This document shows positions 9,595-18,685 of a stretch of DNA of 64,000 nucleotides, in pieces. The first letter of the stretch is position 1, and each line of letters starts with the position of its first letter. The position numbers and the translations under genes were made by a program. The notes under the pieces are model-generated. The model worked only from the letters and a program-made list of their open reading frames with translations, was not told the DNA's origin and searched no databases. This stretch comes from Pseudoalteromonas piratica (GTDB taxonomy: Bacteria; Pseudomonadota; Gammaproteobacteria; Enterobacterales; Alteromonadaceae). Location: contig NZ_CP009889.1 of assembly GCF_000788395.1 (NCBI RefSeq), forward strand, positions 496,001 through 560,000, in the 5' to 3' direction.

Positions 9595-9966
9595 TATTCA
9601 TTCTCAATGTATTAAGCTTAAAGGAGTGGCTGCGATAGTTGTGCGCATTTAGGCTGCACATTAACCTAAACCTTTAGGTTTGTATAATCTTTCTTGATGC
9701 TATTATTGAGCTTAGTGGATGAAGGTAAATAGGCAATTTAAAATGACTTTTTACAGATGCTTCTAAGCGCTACCAAATTTAAATAAATCGATTTATTAGA
9801 TTTATAAACTCGTGTTAGATATGCTAATCGCCGAACCTCCTAATTAAACTTTCAAGGTTGGATCGCGTATTGAGCCTTTACAAAGAAAAATACTAAAGTA
9901 TGTATTTAAACCCGTTAGTTTGAAGCAAATACTGTAATTTCTTGAAGGGTTTAAAGGGAGTCACCA
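9595..9966. other. Divergent intergenic region mgtE / bax-like
   Basis: These 372 bases should hold the promoters of both divergent genes. Apart from the palindrome at 9663-9680, no coding sequence or RNA was recognised. It does not obviously contain an M-box. Confidence 0.5.
9663..9680. promoter_or_regulatory. Perfect palindrome upstream of mgtE
   Basis: AACCTAAACCTTTAGGTT has 8-bp arms and a 2-bp spacer and lies about 70 bp before the mgtE start codon. A TATAAT hexamer follows at about 9683 on the plus strand. A dimeric regulator site is plausible; no specific factor can be named. Confidence 0.35.
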
Positions 9967-10812
9967 GTGCCACAAAATTTCTTAACGCGAGATGCCCTTT
10001 CATTACTTAAGCAAAAGAGCATGCTTGTTGCATTATTTGTGTTAGCAGTTAGCGTTGCTGGCTATCTCTATTACTTTTCTATTGCGGATTATCACCGCTT
10101 ACCAAAGGTTGAATCAGCGATTCAAGCACCATTAAAACAACTTCCTAATTTCTCCCAATACACAGACGTAAAGGCTAAGAAAGACAAATTTTTTGCCATG
10201 CTTTATCCAATCTTGGCAAATGAAAACCAGCATGTCCTTGTGCTAAGAAAAGCCATAATTGAACTTGAAACATTAACTGAATTAAATGAACAGCAACTCA
10301 AGTGGCTATCAGATGTTGCAACATTTTATAAAGTAGATTCAACTTTGCCCCATGAACAACAGTTCAGCACTTTATTGCGTCGAATCGATATTGTGCCCAT
10401 TTCGTTGGCATTAACTCAGGCTGCTATCGAGTCGGGTTGGGGTACTTCAAGGTTTGCTCAACAAGCAAACAATTTATTTGGTCAATGGTGTTTCACTAAA
10501 GGATGTGGTGTCGTACCTTCAGCGCGAGATAGTGGCAAAGGGCATGAAGTAGCAACATTTCCAACGGTTAATCATGCGGTGCGGGCATATATTCGTAATC
10601 TCAATACCCATCCGGCTTATAATCAATTACGTAAAGAGCGAGCAAAAATAAGAACAAATGGTGAAATCATTACAGGTATTGCATTAGCGCCAGCTTTAAT
10701 TAATTACTCAGAAGAGGGCGCTTTATATGTTAACAAGGTCGTTAAGTTTATAAAACAAAATAAGCTGCAGCGTTTTAACCAGCAGTTTAATCATTCTCCT
10801 CTAAGCAAATAG
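9967..10812 (+). CDS. bax: Bax-type glucosaminidase domain protein
   Basis: The 281-residue protein has one N-terminal membrane segment (about residues 18-36) and a glucosaminidase domain of the Bax/FlgJ C-terminal type. The catalytic region is IALTQAAIESGWGTSRFAQQ, with the likely catalytic glutamate in AAIESGWG, followed by NNLFGQWCF. It should be an inner-membrane-anchored periplasmic enzyme cutting peptidoglycan glycan strands. The start is GTG at 9967, supported by AAGGGAG six bases upstream; no ATG fits. It is followed by a shared terminator. Confidence 0.85.
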   Translation: MPQNFLTRDALSLLKQKSMLVALFVLAVSVAGYLYYFSIADYHRLPKVESAIQAPLKQLPNFSQYTDVKAKKDKFFAMLYPILANENQHVLVLRKAIIELETLTELNEQQLKWLSDVATFYKVDSTLPHEQQFSTLLRRIDIVPISLALTQAAIESGWGTSRFAQQANNLFGQWCFTKGCGVVPSARDSGKGHEVATFPTVNHAVRAYIRNLNTHPAYNQLRKERAKIRTNGEIITGIALAPALINYSEEGALYVNKVVKFIKQNKLQRFNQQFNHSPLSK

Positions 10813-10841
10813 TGCCCTTAAAGTACCTCGGCTTCTAACAA

Positions 10842-10866
10842 AAAGGTTAGCAATTAGCTAACCTTT
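10842..10866. terminator. Bidirectional terminator
   Basis: The stem AAAGGTTAGC / GCTAACCTTT with the loop AATTA lies between the converging bax-like gene and the small secreted protein gene. The U-tract is only four to five bases, so strength is moderate. Confidence 0.75.
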
Positions 10867-10899
10867 CTGGTCTGTATCTTTGTGGAATTCAAGTGTTAA

Positions 10900-11136
10900 T
10901 TAATCCGCTTTGATGAAACTTTTAATCGCCTGTAATGTATCGAACGGTTTGTAACCCAGCGACTTTAATTCGTCATTAACACAAAAAAGTACAGCATTAT
11001 CTTTATTTTCTTCACCGTCTGCCATATCAAGACAGAATTCGTAAGAGTCTTTTACAGTGTCAACGCTAGCCTGTTCTTCGTTAGCAAGCGCAAATGTGCT
11101 CGCTGCGAGTGTTAATACCATTAAAAAAGTCTTCAT
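10900..11136 (-). CDS. Small secreted protein, function unknown
   Basis: The 78-residue product has a clear signal peptide (MKTFLMVLTLAASTFALA, cleavage before NEEQ). That leaves an acidic mature peptide of about 60 residues with two cysteines (EFCLDM and LFCVNDE), probably forming a disulfide in the periplasm. It is a single gene, convergent with bax. I do not recognise the family. Confidence 0.65.
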   Translation of the reverse strand: MKTFLMVLTLAASTFALANEEQASVDTVKDSYEFCLDMADGEENKDNAVLFCVNDELKSLGYKPFDTLQAIKSFIKAD

Positions 11137-11319
11137 ATTTACCCTTTTACAATTTTGAAGTGTGTTTTAACGCCATCAAATTAGGGTGAATTGTCTATTA
11201 TGTAAAACGATAAATAATTGTCGTAAAGGTAAAATTTATTTTGTTTTTATTTCTTAGTTTTTAATGCAAATTACGAGGTTTAAGTTTTACTACCTGAAAT
11301 AACTAAGCGAATGAAATAA

Positions 11320-11348
11320 AAAAGGTTAATCATCAAGATCAACCTTTT
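11320..11348 (-). terminator. Terminator of the alcohol dehydrogenase gene
   Basis: Arms AAAAGGTTAATC and GATCAACCTTTT (one mismatch) form a hairpin 27 bases past the stop codon of the minus-strand dehydrogenase gene, followed in that direction by a T-rich TTTATTT. Confidence 0.75.
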
Positions 11349-11374
11349 ATAATAATTGTTATATCTTGTAGTGA

Positions 11375-12523
11375 TTACATTGCTGCGCGGAAAATTTCAG
11401 CGATTTCATCGGCAGTTGCTTGTATTGGGTTTGTAAAACCACAGGCGTCTTTCAGCGCATTCTCGGTTAATGTTGGAATATCGTCTGCTCTTGCACCTAA
11501 CTGTTCAATGCCTGAAGGAATACCCACATCGTTGGCAAGGCTCACTATTGCGTCGATTGCTGCATCAGCACCTTGCTTTTCCGAGAGGTCACTCACATCG
11601 ATACCCATGGCTTTTGCAACGTCACGTAAACGCCCTGGCACTGCTTTTGCGTTAAAGCGTTGCACATGCGGTAATAAAATAGCGTTACACACCCCGTGAG
11701 GTAAATCGTAAAAACCACCTAGTTGATGCGCCATGGCATGAACATATCCCAGGGATGCGTTATTAAATGCCATTCCTGCCATAAACTGGGCATAAGCCAT
11801 TTGTTCACGCGCCTCAATATTATCACCATGGGTTACGGCTTCTCGTAAGTTTGTTTGAATTAATTCAATTGCTTTAATTGCGACCGCGTCCGTAATGGGT
11901 GTGGCAGCAATTGACACATAAGCTTCAATGGCATGCGTGAGCGCATCCATACCGGTTGCAGCCGTAAGAGAAGCAGGCTTTGCAAGCATTAATTCTGGGT
12001 CGTTAACAGAGATAAGTGGGGTTGTATGCTTATCGACAATGGCCATTTTTATATGACGTACTTCATCAGTAATGATACAAAAACGAGTCATCTCCGATGC
12101 GGTACCTGCTGTGGTGTTAATTGCGATAAGCGGTAACATGGGCTTAGCTGATTGGTCGACCCCTTCGTAATCAGCAATTTGACCACCATTTGTTGCTACC
12201 AATGCGATACCTTTTGCACAGTCATGGGGAGAGCCACCACCAAGTGAAATAACAAAGTCGCAGTTTTCACTTTTTAAAATCGCTAATCCATCGTTAACAT
12301 TACTTACTGTCGGGTTTGGTTGTGTGCCATCAAACACTGCAGTTGCCACATCTCGCTCTGTTAATAGGGATTGTACTTTTTCAACAACACCAATCTGATT
12401 GAGAATTTTGTCAGTAACAATGAGGCCCTTTTTAAATCCTTGTGCTTGAATATTATTAGCTGCATCGGCTAAACAGCCGGCGCCCATTAAATTTATCGTT
12501 GGAATATAAAATGCGGTAGTCAT
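11375..12523 (-). CDS. Iron-containing alcohol dehydrogenase
   Basis: The 382-residue protein matches the iron-dependent (group III) alcohol dehydrogenases of the AdhB/FucO type. It has an N-terminal Rossmann-like half with [15 protein letters not shown] for NAD(P) binding and an alpha-helical metal-binding half. Histidine motifs [12 protein letters not shown] and [20 protein letters not shown] supply the metal ligands. The length equals the usual 383. The start at 12523 ([14 protein letters not shown]) is chosen over an in-frame codon 21 residues upstream because AAGGAC precedes it and it aligns with AdhB starts. The substrate alcohol cannot be deduced. Confidence 0.9.
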   Translation of the reverse strand: MTTAFYIPTINLMGAGCLADAANNIQAQGFKKGLIVTDKILNQIGVVEKVQSLLTERDVATAVFDGTQPNPTVSNVNDGLAILKSENCDFVISLGGGSPHDCAKGIALVATNGGQIADYEGVDQSAKPMLPLIAINTTAGTASEMTRFCIITDEVRHIKMAIVDKHTTPLISVNDPELMLAKPASLTAATGMDALTHAIEAYVSIAATPITDAVAIKAIELIQTNLREAVTHGDNIEAREQMAYAQFMAGMAFNNASLGYVHAMAHQLGGFYDLPHGVCNAILLPHVQRFNAKAVPGRLRDVAKAMGIDVSDLSEKQGADAAIDAIVSLANDVGIPSGIEQLGARADDIPTLTENALKDACGFTNPIQATADEIAEIFRAAM

Positions 12524-12801
12524 ACTTGATTTGTCCTTATTAAGTGAGAGTGACGTTCCTGCGACTAAAATTGTTACATGTTGCACCGTTAGTCATGTTG
12601 ATTTAAAACAAATGCAGGTTAGGCAGCAATGTAGACTTTAATCTAATGGCGCTGGTAGGTACGCTGTTAACGCGCTGTGAAGGGCTTATAGACGTGCTGA
12701 ATATTCGTTATCTTGTTTACTCTTATTGACTACTTGTATCAAAGCAGGCTTTGGAATCATTTAAATGAAGGCATAAAAAACGCGTAATAGCCCATAAGAT
12801 G

Positions 12802-14061
12802 TTACTGATCCAATATTGGACTTAATGCTGTTTTTGTGTGTACTTGATAGAAATACACAAAACCAACTAATAGTAGAAATATACCAACGGTAAAAGGCAT
12901 TAGGGCACTGGAAATAGCCTTATCAAAATTTAAAAAGTCGGGGATACCGGTTTGCCAAAATGTCCATTCAGATGCAATGTGAGTAGCAAGTTGATCGCCG
13001 CCAGAACTCAACACAATGATTGCATCCTTGTTGATGGGGTTGATACGAAGCGCACTATTAATAGCTGGCTCGTTTGCGCCATCATGGCCATAAACGAAAC
13101 TCCCTTGTGATGTCGGTGCGTAAAGCATTACCCCCATCCCCCAAATAGGTGCACCAAGTTTATAACCTAATGGCTGAGTTAAAGTGCGGATGGTTTTATC
13201 CGTTTTATTATCGATTTGTTGTAAGGCAAGCACAAACTGGGTTAAATCATACGAGCTTGCTAATAACCCAGTTGCAGCAGGACTCGCGTATTGATAAAAA
13301 TCAGCTTTTTTCCCCGCGCTATCATAGCTGTTTGCAATGTTTTTTTGCTTGCCAATGAATTGAAAAGTAGCACGTTTCATGTTTAGTGGAGTAAAGACGT
13401 TGTCTGCCATAAATGATTCAAAAGGTACACCTGTAATGTTTTCAATGATGTGCTCTGTGATCAAGTAACCGCCACCCGAATATTGCCATTGGCTTGTTGG
13501 CGCATAGCCAAGTTTAAGCTGTACGCTGCCATTAGCGCCTTGTGGATTTTGTAATGATTGCAATAAGCTTGGCAATCTCTGTGTTTCCGGGATATCAGCA
13601 AAACCTAAACCATCTACTAATCCCGAAGTATGAGAAAGCAATGTGCGCACAGTCACTTTATTATGATCAAAACTGGATGCGGGTAATTGCCACGCAGGCG
13701 TTAAGTAATTCGCAATGGGCGCATCTAAATCTATTTCCCCTGTTTTGGCCAGCTGAATGATGCCATAAGCGGTAAATAATTTGCTCATCGAGGCAACAGG
13801 GAACAAGGTATTTTGGTTTATCTTATCGATTGATGGCGAGAACTGTTGTGACACAACACGGCCACTTTCAATTACTGTTATCGCCAAATTACCTTTGGCT
13901 TCGGTTAACAGTTGCTGCTGTATAGCATTAATAAAGTTTTGTGTATCCCCTTGAGAGGCAAGTGACGTTAACCACCACCCATTGAGCGCGCCATAAAGGC
14001 ATAAGCAACCCCAAGTCACACTTAATGTAATAAAGCTGATGATTCTTTTAAACACAGACAT
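12802..14061 (-). CDS. Membrane-anchored serine hydrolase (class C beta-lactamase fold)
   Basis: The 419-residue protein belongs to the serine beta-lactamase-like/esterase family. It shows the S-x-x-K motif SMSK (Ser91, Lys94), a Tyr-Ser pair at 194-195 (QYSGGGY) in place of Y-x-N, and HDG (about 326-328) in place of KTG. An N-terminal membrane anchor (about 8-28) and a second hydrophobic segment near the C terminus (about 390-408) place the catalytic domain in the periplasm. Such proteins are usually esterases or D-aminopeptidases. It is the last gene of a three-gene run with the membrane protein and HTH regulator upstream (gaps of 36 and 15 bases). Confidence 0.82.
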   Translation of the reverse strand: MSVFKRIISFITLSVTWGCLCLYGALNGWWLTSLASQGDTQNFINAIQQQLLTEAKGNLAITVIESGRVVSQQFSPSIDKINQNTLFPVASMSKLFTAYGIIQLAKTGEIDLDAPIANYLTPAWQLPASSFDHNKVTVRTLLSHTSGLVDGLGFADIPETQRLPSLLQSLQNPQGANGSVQLKLGYAPTSQWQYSGGGYLITEHIIENITGVPFESFMADNVFTPLNMKRATFQFIGKQKNIANSYDSAGKKADFYQYASPAATGLLASSYDLTQFVLALQQIDNKTDKTIRTLTQPLGYKLGAPIWGMGVMLYAPTSQGSFVYGHDGANEPAINSALRINPINKDAIIVLSSGGDQLATHIASEWTFWQTGIPDFLNFDKAISSALMPFTVGIFLLLVGFVYFYQVHTKTALSPILDQ

Positions 14062-14097
14062 AACAGATCCTTGTAAGTGTGAGCTGGCTTAATTGGC

Positions 14098-14703
14098 TTA
14101 AATTACTTCAAGCTCTTCTCTTTCTTTGACGAAATAAATAGAGAGTATCAACAGCGCTGCTGGGAATAGGAAAACATTGGTAAACGCAAGCACAACAGTC
14201 ATTTGTAAAATACACATCAATAGCATTAAAACGCAAAACGCTTTGAGAAGCGGGGGTAATTGTTTATTCACTAAGCTTACAATCGAAAAAACGGCTGCAA
14301 CTAGAGTGAATATGCCCAAACTACCTAAAGATAAAATCATGGCGGCAAAACTGATATTTTCTGATAGCGAATTATATTGTGTTAACGCTAAATAGATATC
14401 AAACACTACGGTTAAATGAAATAGGGTGACCAGGCTTGCCATCATTAGTAATAAAAGACGTGCCGCGTTTGCATTTAAATAACACTTCAAATGTTTACTC
14501 AGGCTAATGTAAACGAATACCTCGAGAGCACCTATTAATACAAACAGTAGATCACGCCAGTTTAATGTGAGTAGGTCTTGCTTAAATGCCTCTTCAAACC
14601 CGTTAAATGACTGCCCTAAAAAAGTAATCCAGTAAAATGGAAATAGCACTGCCAACAGTGCAGGGGCAGCTGCAGATATGAAATTTTCTCGCGTGCTCAT
14701 CAT
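14098..14703 (-). CDS. Multi-pass membrane protein, DUF2975-like
   Basis: The 201-residue protein has about five hydrophobic segments and no signal peptide. Its position directly after a small Cro/CI-type regulator is typical of DUF2975 membrane proteins, which are commonly paired with YozG-like HTH proteins. I base the family name on layout and hydropathy more than on motifs. A good Shine-Dalgarno (AAAGGACAC) precedes the double ATG at 14703/14700. Function unknown; the membrane protein may sequester or signal to the regulator. Confidence 0.62.
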   Translation of the reverse strand: MMSTRENFISAAAPALLAVLFPFYWITFLGQSFNGFEEAFKQDLLTLNWRDLLFVLIGALEVFVYISLSKHLKCYLNANAARLLLLMMASLVTLFHLTVVFDIYLALTQYNSLSENISFAAMILSLGSLGIFTLVAAVFSIVSLVNKQLPPLLKAFCVLMLLMCILQMTVVLAFTNVFLFPAALLILSIYFVKEREELEVI

Positions 14704-14718
14704 GTGTCCTTTCTTAAT

Positions 14719-14946
14719 TTAATCCGACATATTGTCTGGTTCAGTTGATTCGTATTGCAAAATATCACCTGGCTGACAGTTCAGAGCGTGACAAATTGCT
14801 TCTAGTGTTGAGAACCGAATGGCTTTTACTTTGCCATTTTTAAGCAAAGACAAATTTGTCATTGAAATTCCGATGTCGCTGGATAACTGCTTCAAAGACA
14901 TTTTGTTTTTAGCCAGTTCTATATCTAAGTTTATGCGTATAGTCAT
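14719..14946 (-). CDS. Small Cro/CI-family HTH regulator (YozG-like)
   Basis: The 75-residue protein is one HTH_3/HTH_26 domain: the helix-turn-helix LKQLSSDIGISMTNLSLLKN and the closing LEAICHALNCQPGDILQYE are characteristic. It is the first gene of a probable operon with the DUF2975-like membrane protein and the serine hydrolase. It likely autoregulates this operon from the AT-rich region upstream of 14946, but no operator could be defined. Confidence 0.85.
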   Translation of the reverse strand: MTIRINLDIELAKNKMSLKQLSSDIGISMTNLSLLKNGKVKAIRFSTLEAICHALNCQPGDILQYESTEPDNMSD

Positions 14947-15289
14947 GGTTTAAAATTAATCAGTTGTTTTATGTTTGTCAAATAAAGTTTTATGATAAAC
15001 GTAAAATTTTTGATGTTTAACATTGTTTTTTGTGGCGCTAATCAGCAGTGTGGCAGAGGATACATAAACTAAACGACCTCACATGTTTGCTTGCATTAAT
15101 ACTGAATGTTTTGTGTTGTTAGCTTTTAAATTTATCGTTTTTAATTAAACGGTTGCATTTAGTTTTTTGTTGAGAAGCTAATTGATTTTAATTGTGTTGG
15201 CGAACAAGTGCGTGTAACTGTGAGTAAGCATGAGGCTAGAAGTGAAATGATTTTAACCAGAAACAGAGTCAATGCACTTAAGAGGTAAG
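14947..15289. other. Intergenic region with promoter of the HTH operon
   Basis: AT-rich; no ORF with a ribosome binding site and no recognisable RNA. It must hold the promoter of the minus-strand HTH operon. Confidence 0.45.
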
Positions 15290-15311
15290 ATGCGCTTTAG
15301 ATAAAGCGCAT
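15290..15311 (-). terminator. Hairpin downstream of the 15338-16627 gene
   Basis: The perfect stem ATGCGCTTT / AAAGCGCAT with the loop AGAT lies 27 bases past the stop codon. No strong U-tract follows, so termination is probable but not certain. Confidence 0.55.
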
Positions 15312-15337
15312 AGATAATTGGTGCTTTCGCCTAGGGC

Positions 15338-16627
15338 TTAATCTAAAGCCAAAGGAATAATTTTTCCAGCGTAGATAACGTCATCATACATTTCAAAGAT
15401 ACCATGCCATTGCGGTGTTTCTAAAAGTGCTTGTTGCCACTCAAGTGTCGCGCCAAGTGCTAAAAGTTCTGATGCTGTTTGGCCATACTTTACATTATCT
15501 AACGTCCAAGGTTTAAGCGAACTCACAAGTGTGTTGATTGTTTTTGCGTTATTTTGGCCGTTACCTATCTCATCTAATAAGATAATTTCTTTTAGCTTGT
15601 TATTCCCTGTTAGCGTGAATTTTTGTGAGCAACCAGTGAGTAGTGAACGTTTATCATTTACATCAATAAGCGACACTAATTTTTCCTTTTGCTGAGTGAG
15701 AAATTGATTGAATGAGGCATTATTTTTGTAACAAGGGAGCGGCTTTAATTGATTAATATCTGCAAGTTTGCCTACTTGAACACTTTCAATCTTACTAAAT
15801 GATGTCTCGTTATCACTGTGCATGGTTTGAAAAGCGACTGTTGGGTATGCCTTCTTTAATGTGTTTTTTTGATTTTCCGTTAAAAGCATTTTGGTCGAAA
15901 AAATTGCGTCATTAGCCAGTAATTCGATATCTAGAGTAACCAATTCTAATTGGTTTGCTAACGACATAGGCAAAAGAGAGTGATGGTATTGATAACCCTT
16001 AAAAATGTCATTTTCAAAGATAAATAAGTGGTTTCTGCCGATTAATGCGATGAATAGATTATCATTAATTGGCCACTGTAAGCTAAATCGCTCAAGTTTA
16101 GCTCGTGCCTCTTCATATGTTGCTCCCAAGGGCACGCCAAATACCGAGTTATGTGTAATTTTACCATCAACATCAATCGGCTTTATCTCTTCAGGAAGTG
16201 AAGGGGTAAAAGTATATTCTGTTGTAAATTTAATTGCAGGAAAATCGTTTTTATTAACGATAGCTGTTAACAGCTCAAGTGAATCTTGGGTGATATGATA
16301 GGTTTTACCTGTACACCGCTTAACATGTTTTACTGCTACGGTGCCAGTTACTTGTTTAGTTTGACTGTTGTTGATAAACAATACGCTTTGTTCTATTAAT
16401 CCATTTGGGTAGTCATTAAGCTGTTGGCTAATTATGCGATAGAGCTTTTGTCTTACTTTATTGATTTGGTCATCTTTACTATCGCTGCGCTTGTAATTAA
16501 CCGTTGCTCTGAACTCTTTTCCGTTGATGGATAAGTTTGGCTCGCATTCACTCATTCTGCTGTAGAGCGTATGTGCGTAACTCGTGTGACATACCAAAAC
16601 GAGCAAGCTCATTACTATTATTTTCAT
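15338..16627 (-). CDS. Secreted protein of unknown function
   Basis: The 429-residue protein has a signal peptide (MKIIVMSLLVLVCHTSYA) and no further membrane segment, so it is probably periplasmic. Four cysteines remain in the mature part (in MSECEP, KRCTG, LPCYKN and TGCSQK), which could form two disulfides. Two stretches (FGVPLGATYEEARAKLE at about residue 168 and VKYGQTASELLALGATLEWQ near 393) resemble each other and may be a repeated small module. A strong Shine-Dalgarno (AAGGGAAG) supports the start. I do not recognise the family; neighbours give no hint. Confidence 0.68.
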   Translation of the reverse strand: MKIIVMSLLVLVCHTSYAHTLYSRMSECEPNLSINGKEFRATVNYKRSDSKDDQINKVRQKLYRIISQQLNDYPNGLIEQSVLFINNSQTKQVTGTVAVKHVKRCTGKTYHITQDSLELLTAIVNKNDFPAIKFTTEYTFTPSLPEEIKPIDVDGKITHNSVFGVPLGATYEEARAKLERFSLQWPINDNLFIALIGRNHLFIFENDIFKGYQYHHSLLPMSLANQLELVTLDIELLANDAIFSTKMLLTENQKNTLKKAYPTVAFQTMHSDNETSFSKIESVQVGKLADINQLKPLPCYKNNASFNQFLTQQKEKLVSLIDVNDKRSLLTGCSQKFTLTGNNKLKEIILLDEIGNGQNNAKTINTLVSSLKPWTLDNVKYGQTASELLALGATLEWQQALLETPQWHGIFEMYDDVIYAGKIIPLALD

Positions 16628-17005
16628 ACTACTTCCCTTTTAAAAATTATTGAGCTGTTAAGCTGTTATAAACCTATCATTAATATTTTTCTTATGGAAA
16701 TAAATACTTAAAGTGATTAGTCGCGTGCTATACGTGATAAGCGCAGGATATAAAAAAGTTGTAAATAACAATTCGAATTTGACAATAATCGAACAAATCA
16801 GCTGCTTTTAACAATGCATGCTTAAAGGCTTTTATTGCAAAACGCCTTTAACATCGATCATAAAACTTAATTCAGAAATTTTTATCTTGACGACAATAAT
16901 ATTTTGATTTTCTTCTTGGCAAAATTTAACTATTTTTCACTTGCGAACGCACTGTTTCCATGGTGCGAACAAAGTTTAATTTTCTAACATGTTGAGATTA
17001 AAAAT
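16628..17005. other. Divergent intergenic region upstream of maoP
   Basis: 378 AT-rich bases between divergent genes. No ORF or RNA was recognised. In E. coli the cis site maoS lies upstream of maoP; I could not identify an equivalent here by eye. Confidence 0.45.
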
Positions 17006-17344
17006 ATGGCAGCTGAAATTAGATTAGGTGGTCGAAAATTTTATGACGATGAACACTTTCCTGGTGGCATCGATAGGGCTGGCTTTTTCACTATTCCTGA
17101 GGCAAATTTTTTAATTAATTATGGCTATACATTAAACGATTTGTACTGTGGCGAATTAACGCCCACAAATGAAGTGGAGCAGCGCTTTGTTGACAGTGTT
17201 ATGTCGGATGAAGAGTCTGCAGTTTATGAAGTGCGATTATGGCGCAAATACTTAAAAGCACTTTATAAAGTGAGCCATAGAGCGAGTGCGAACAGTTCTC
17301 GCAATGAAATATCTAGGTCGTTTGAGAGTCACGATGAAGCATGA
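17006..17344 (+). CDS. maoP: Macrodomain Ori protein MaoP (DUF413/YifE)
   Basis: The 112-residue protein matches DUF413: the start RLGGRKFYDDEHFPGGIDRAGFF, then TIPEANFLINYGYTLNDL and the tail VRLWRKYLKALY. The E. coli homologue YifE was renamed MaoP; with its cis site maoS it organises the Ori macrodomain. The length equals that of E. coli MaoP. Its last 11 bases overlap the start of a tiny highly charged ORF, so the two are likely translationally coupled. A striking palindrome follows at 17513. Confidence 0.88.
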   Translation: MAAEIRLGGRKFYDDEHFPGGIDRAGFFTIPEANFLINYGYTLNDLYCGELTPTNEVEQRFVDSVMSDEESAVYEVRLWRKYLKALYKVSHRASANSSRNEISRSFESHDEA

Positions 17345-17474
17345 GCAAAATCAAGGTAGTTATCTTGAGAAAAATAAAGTAACGAAAAGACTAAAAAAGG
17401 AAAAAGCTAAGGATAAGTTGAACTACAGAGTGAAACGTCGAAAGTTTGATGATGACGATTGGAGTGACGAATAA
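17334..17474 (+). CDS. Tiny charged protein coupled to maoP
   Basis: The 46-residue product starts at an ATG at 17334 (shortly after GAGAG) that overlaps the last codons of maoP in another frame. It is lysine/arginine-rich through the middle (KNKVTKRLKKEKAKDKLNYRVKRRKF) and ends in an acidic tail, DDDDWSDE. The basic part plus acidic end suggests nucleic-acid contact, but that is a guess. The frame also opens at 17286, deep inside maoP, without a ribosome site. Confidence 0.55.
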   Translation: MKHEQNQGSYLEKNKVTKRLKKEKAKDKLNYRVKRRKFDDDDWSDE

Positions 17475-17512
17475 CATACCAACCAACAGTATTTTTATAA
17501 GATAACACAATA

Positions 17513-17544
17513 GGAATTAGTACGCGGTATCGCGTACTAATTCC
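17513..17544. repeat. Perfect 14-bp inverted repeat downstream of maoP
   Basis: GGAATTAGTACGCG and CGCGTACTAATTCC are exact reverse complements separated by GTAT. As RNA it would be a very stable hairpin but lacks a U-tract (TCCATG follows), so it is an atypical terminator or a DNA-binding site. Confidence 0.8.
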
Positions 17545-17764
17545 TCCATGCTTAAACATTACCTAACATGTTCAGTTCCAGCATAATTTAAAGGTAATCG
17601 CTGTAGTGTTTTGAGTCACATTAAGCGGTAGAACATCGATACGCCAAAACGAGTGTGCATTATCGCAATATGATGATTTTTCATGTCTTTTACGCTCATT
17701 TTTCTTGTACTTAGTTTTCTGTACCGTTAGCTTGAACTATCGGTCACGTTTAAGGCAACTAATC

Positions 17765-18577
17765 ATGAAAATTCAGACGGCATTGTGCTTCATTATAAGT
17801 ATTTGCAGCTTTCAAGCACTTTCAGCATGGCAATATCCAAATAATGCTCGCTTTGCAATTAGCTTAAGTTTTGACGATGCCAGAAGGTCGCAGGTAGATG
17901 TTGGCTTACCTCTGCTTGATAAGCACAAAGTAAAAGGGTCATTTTACATAATGCCTGAACAGATGATTGGCTATGAAAAAGCATGGAAAAATGCAGGAAA
18001 AAATGGCCATGAGATAGCAAATCACAGTCAAAGTCACTTATGTACTGGCAATTTTCGTTGGTTACGTAAACAAGACAAAGGCTTGGAGCAGGTGGACCTT
18101 AATTTTATTGCTCAAGATATAAAAGCAGCTCAGCAAGACATTATAAATTTAACAAAACAACAGCCAACAGGGTTTGCTTACCCATGCGGCCAAACATTTG
18201 TCGGCCGAGGCAAGGCTGTAAAAAGCTATGTGCCTATCGTTGCAAAGCTGTTTGATTATGGACGCACTTGGAATGATGAAACCGCGAATGACCCCTACTA
18301 TTACGATCCTGCTCAAATTCGCGCTTTTAATATGGATGGCAAAACATTTAATGAGCTAATAGCATTAATAGAACAAGCAAAGTTTGATAATGCTTGGATT
18401 GTTTTGGCAGGTCACGAAGTGGGTGAAAAGGGGCTTTACAGTATTGATGTACGTGCGCTAGAGCAGCTTATCCTGTATTTAAAAGACCCATCAAATGGCT
18501 TTTGGTTGGCAACCGTTGCAGACGTAAATCGCTATATTCAAGAACGATTAAAACAGTCGCATAGTAATAATCATTAA
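17765..18577 (+). CDS. Secreted polysaccharide deacetylase (NodB/CE4 family)
   Basis: The 270-residue protein has a signal peptide (about 20 residues) and a NodB domain. Motif 1 is SLSFDDARRS (Asp37 as base, Asp38 as metal ligand), motif 2 is IANHSQSHLC (His87 and His91 as metal ligands) and motif 3 is FAYPCG. Enzymes of this family remove N- or O-acetyl groups from chitin, peptidoglycan or other glycans. The start at 17765 is chosen over the frame's earlier codon because it begins the signal peptide and AAGGCAACT precedes it. It is 4 kb from the GlcNAc-type locus, so a shared role is possible but unproven. Confidence 0.85.
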   Translation: MKIQTALCFIISICSFQALSAWQYPNNARFAISLSFDDARRSQVDVGLPLLDKHKVKGSFYIMPEQMIGYEKAWKNAGKNGHEIANHSQSHLCTGNFRWLRKQDKGLEQVDLNFIAQDIKAAQQDIINLTKQQPTGFAYPCGQTFVGRGKAVKSYVPIVAKLFDYGRTWNDETANDPYYYDPAQIRAFNMDGKTFNELIALIEQAKFDNAWIVLAGHEVGEKGLYSIDVRALEQLILYLKDPSNGFWLATVADVNRYIQERLKQSHSNNH

Positions 18578-18685
18578 TATACTTAACGTGTGCGGCTTTC
18601 TGGAGGTTAACCTACTAGAATCGTCCTTATTGCTGTATATTTAGTTACGTACCCTCTGTTAATTCTTTCAATATTTGGAAGCTTT

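Noticed and set aside
9595..9966. An M-box (ykoK) magnesium riboswitch before mgtE
   Set aside because: None of the conserved M-box blocks could be recognised on the minus strand.
17286..17474. A 62-residue start of the mini-protein within maoP
   Set aside because: The first 16 codons lie inside maoP and have no ribosome site; the ATG at 17334 with GAGAG is better.
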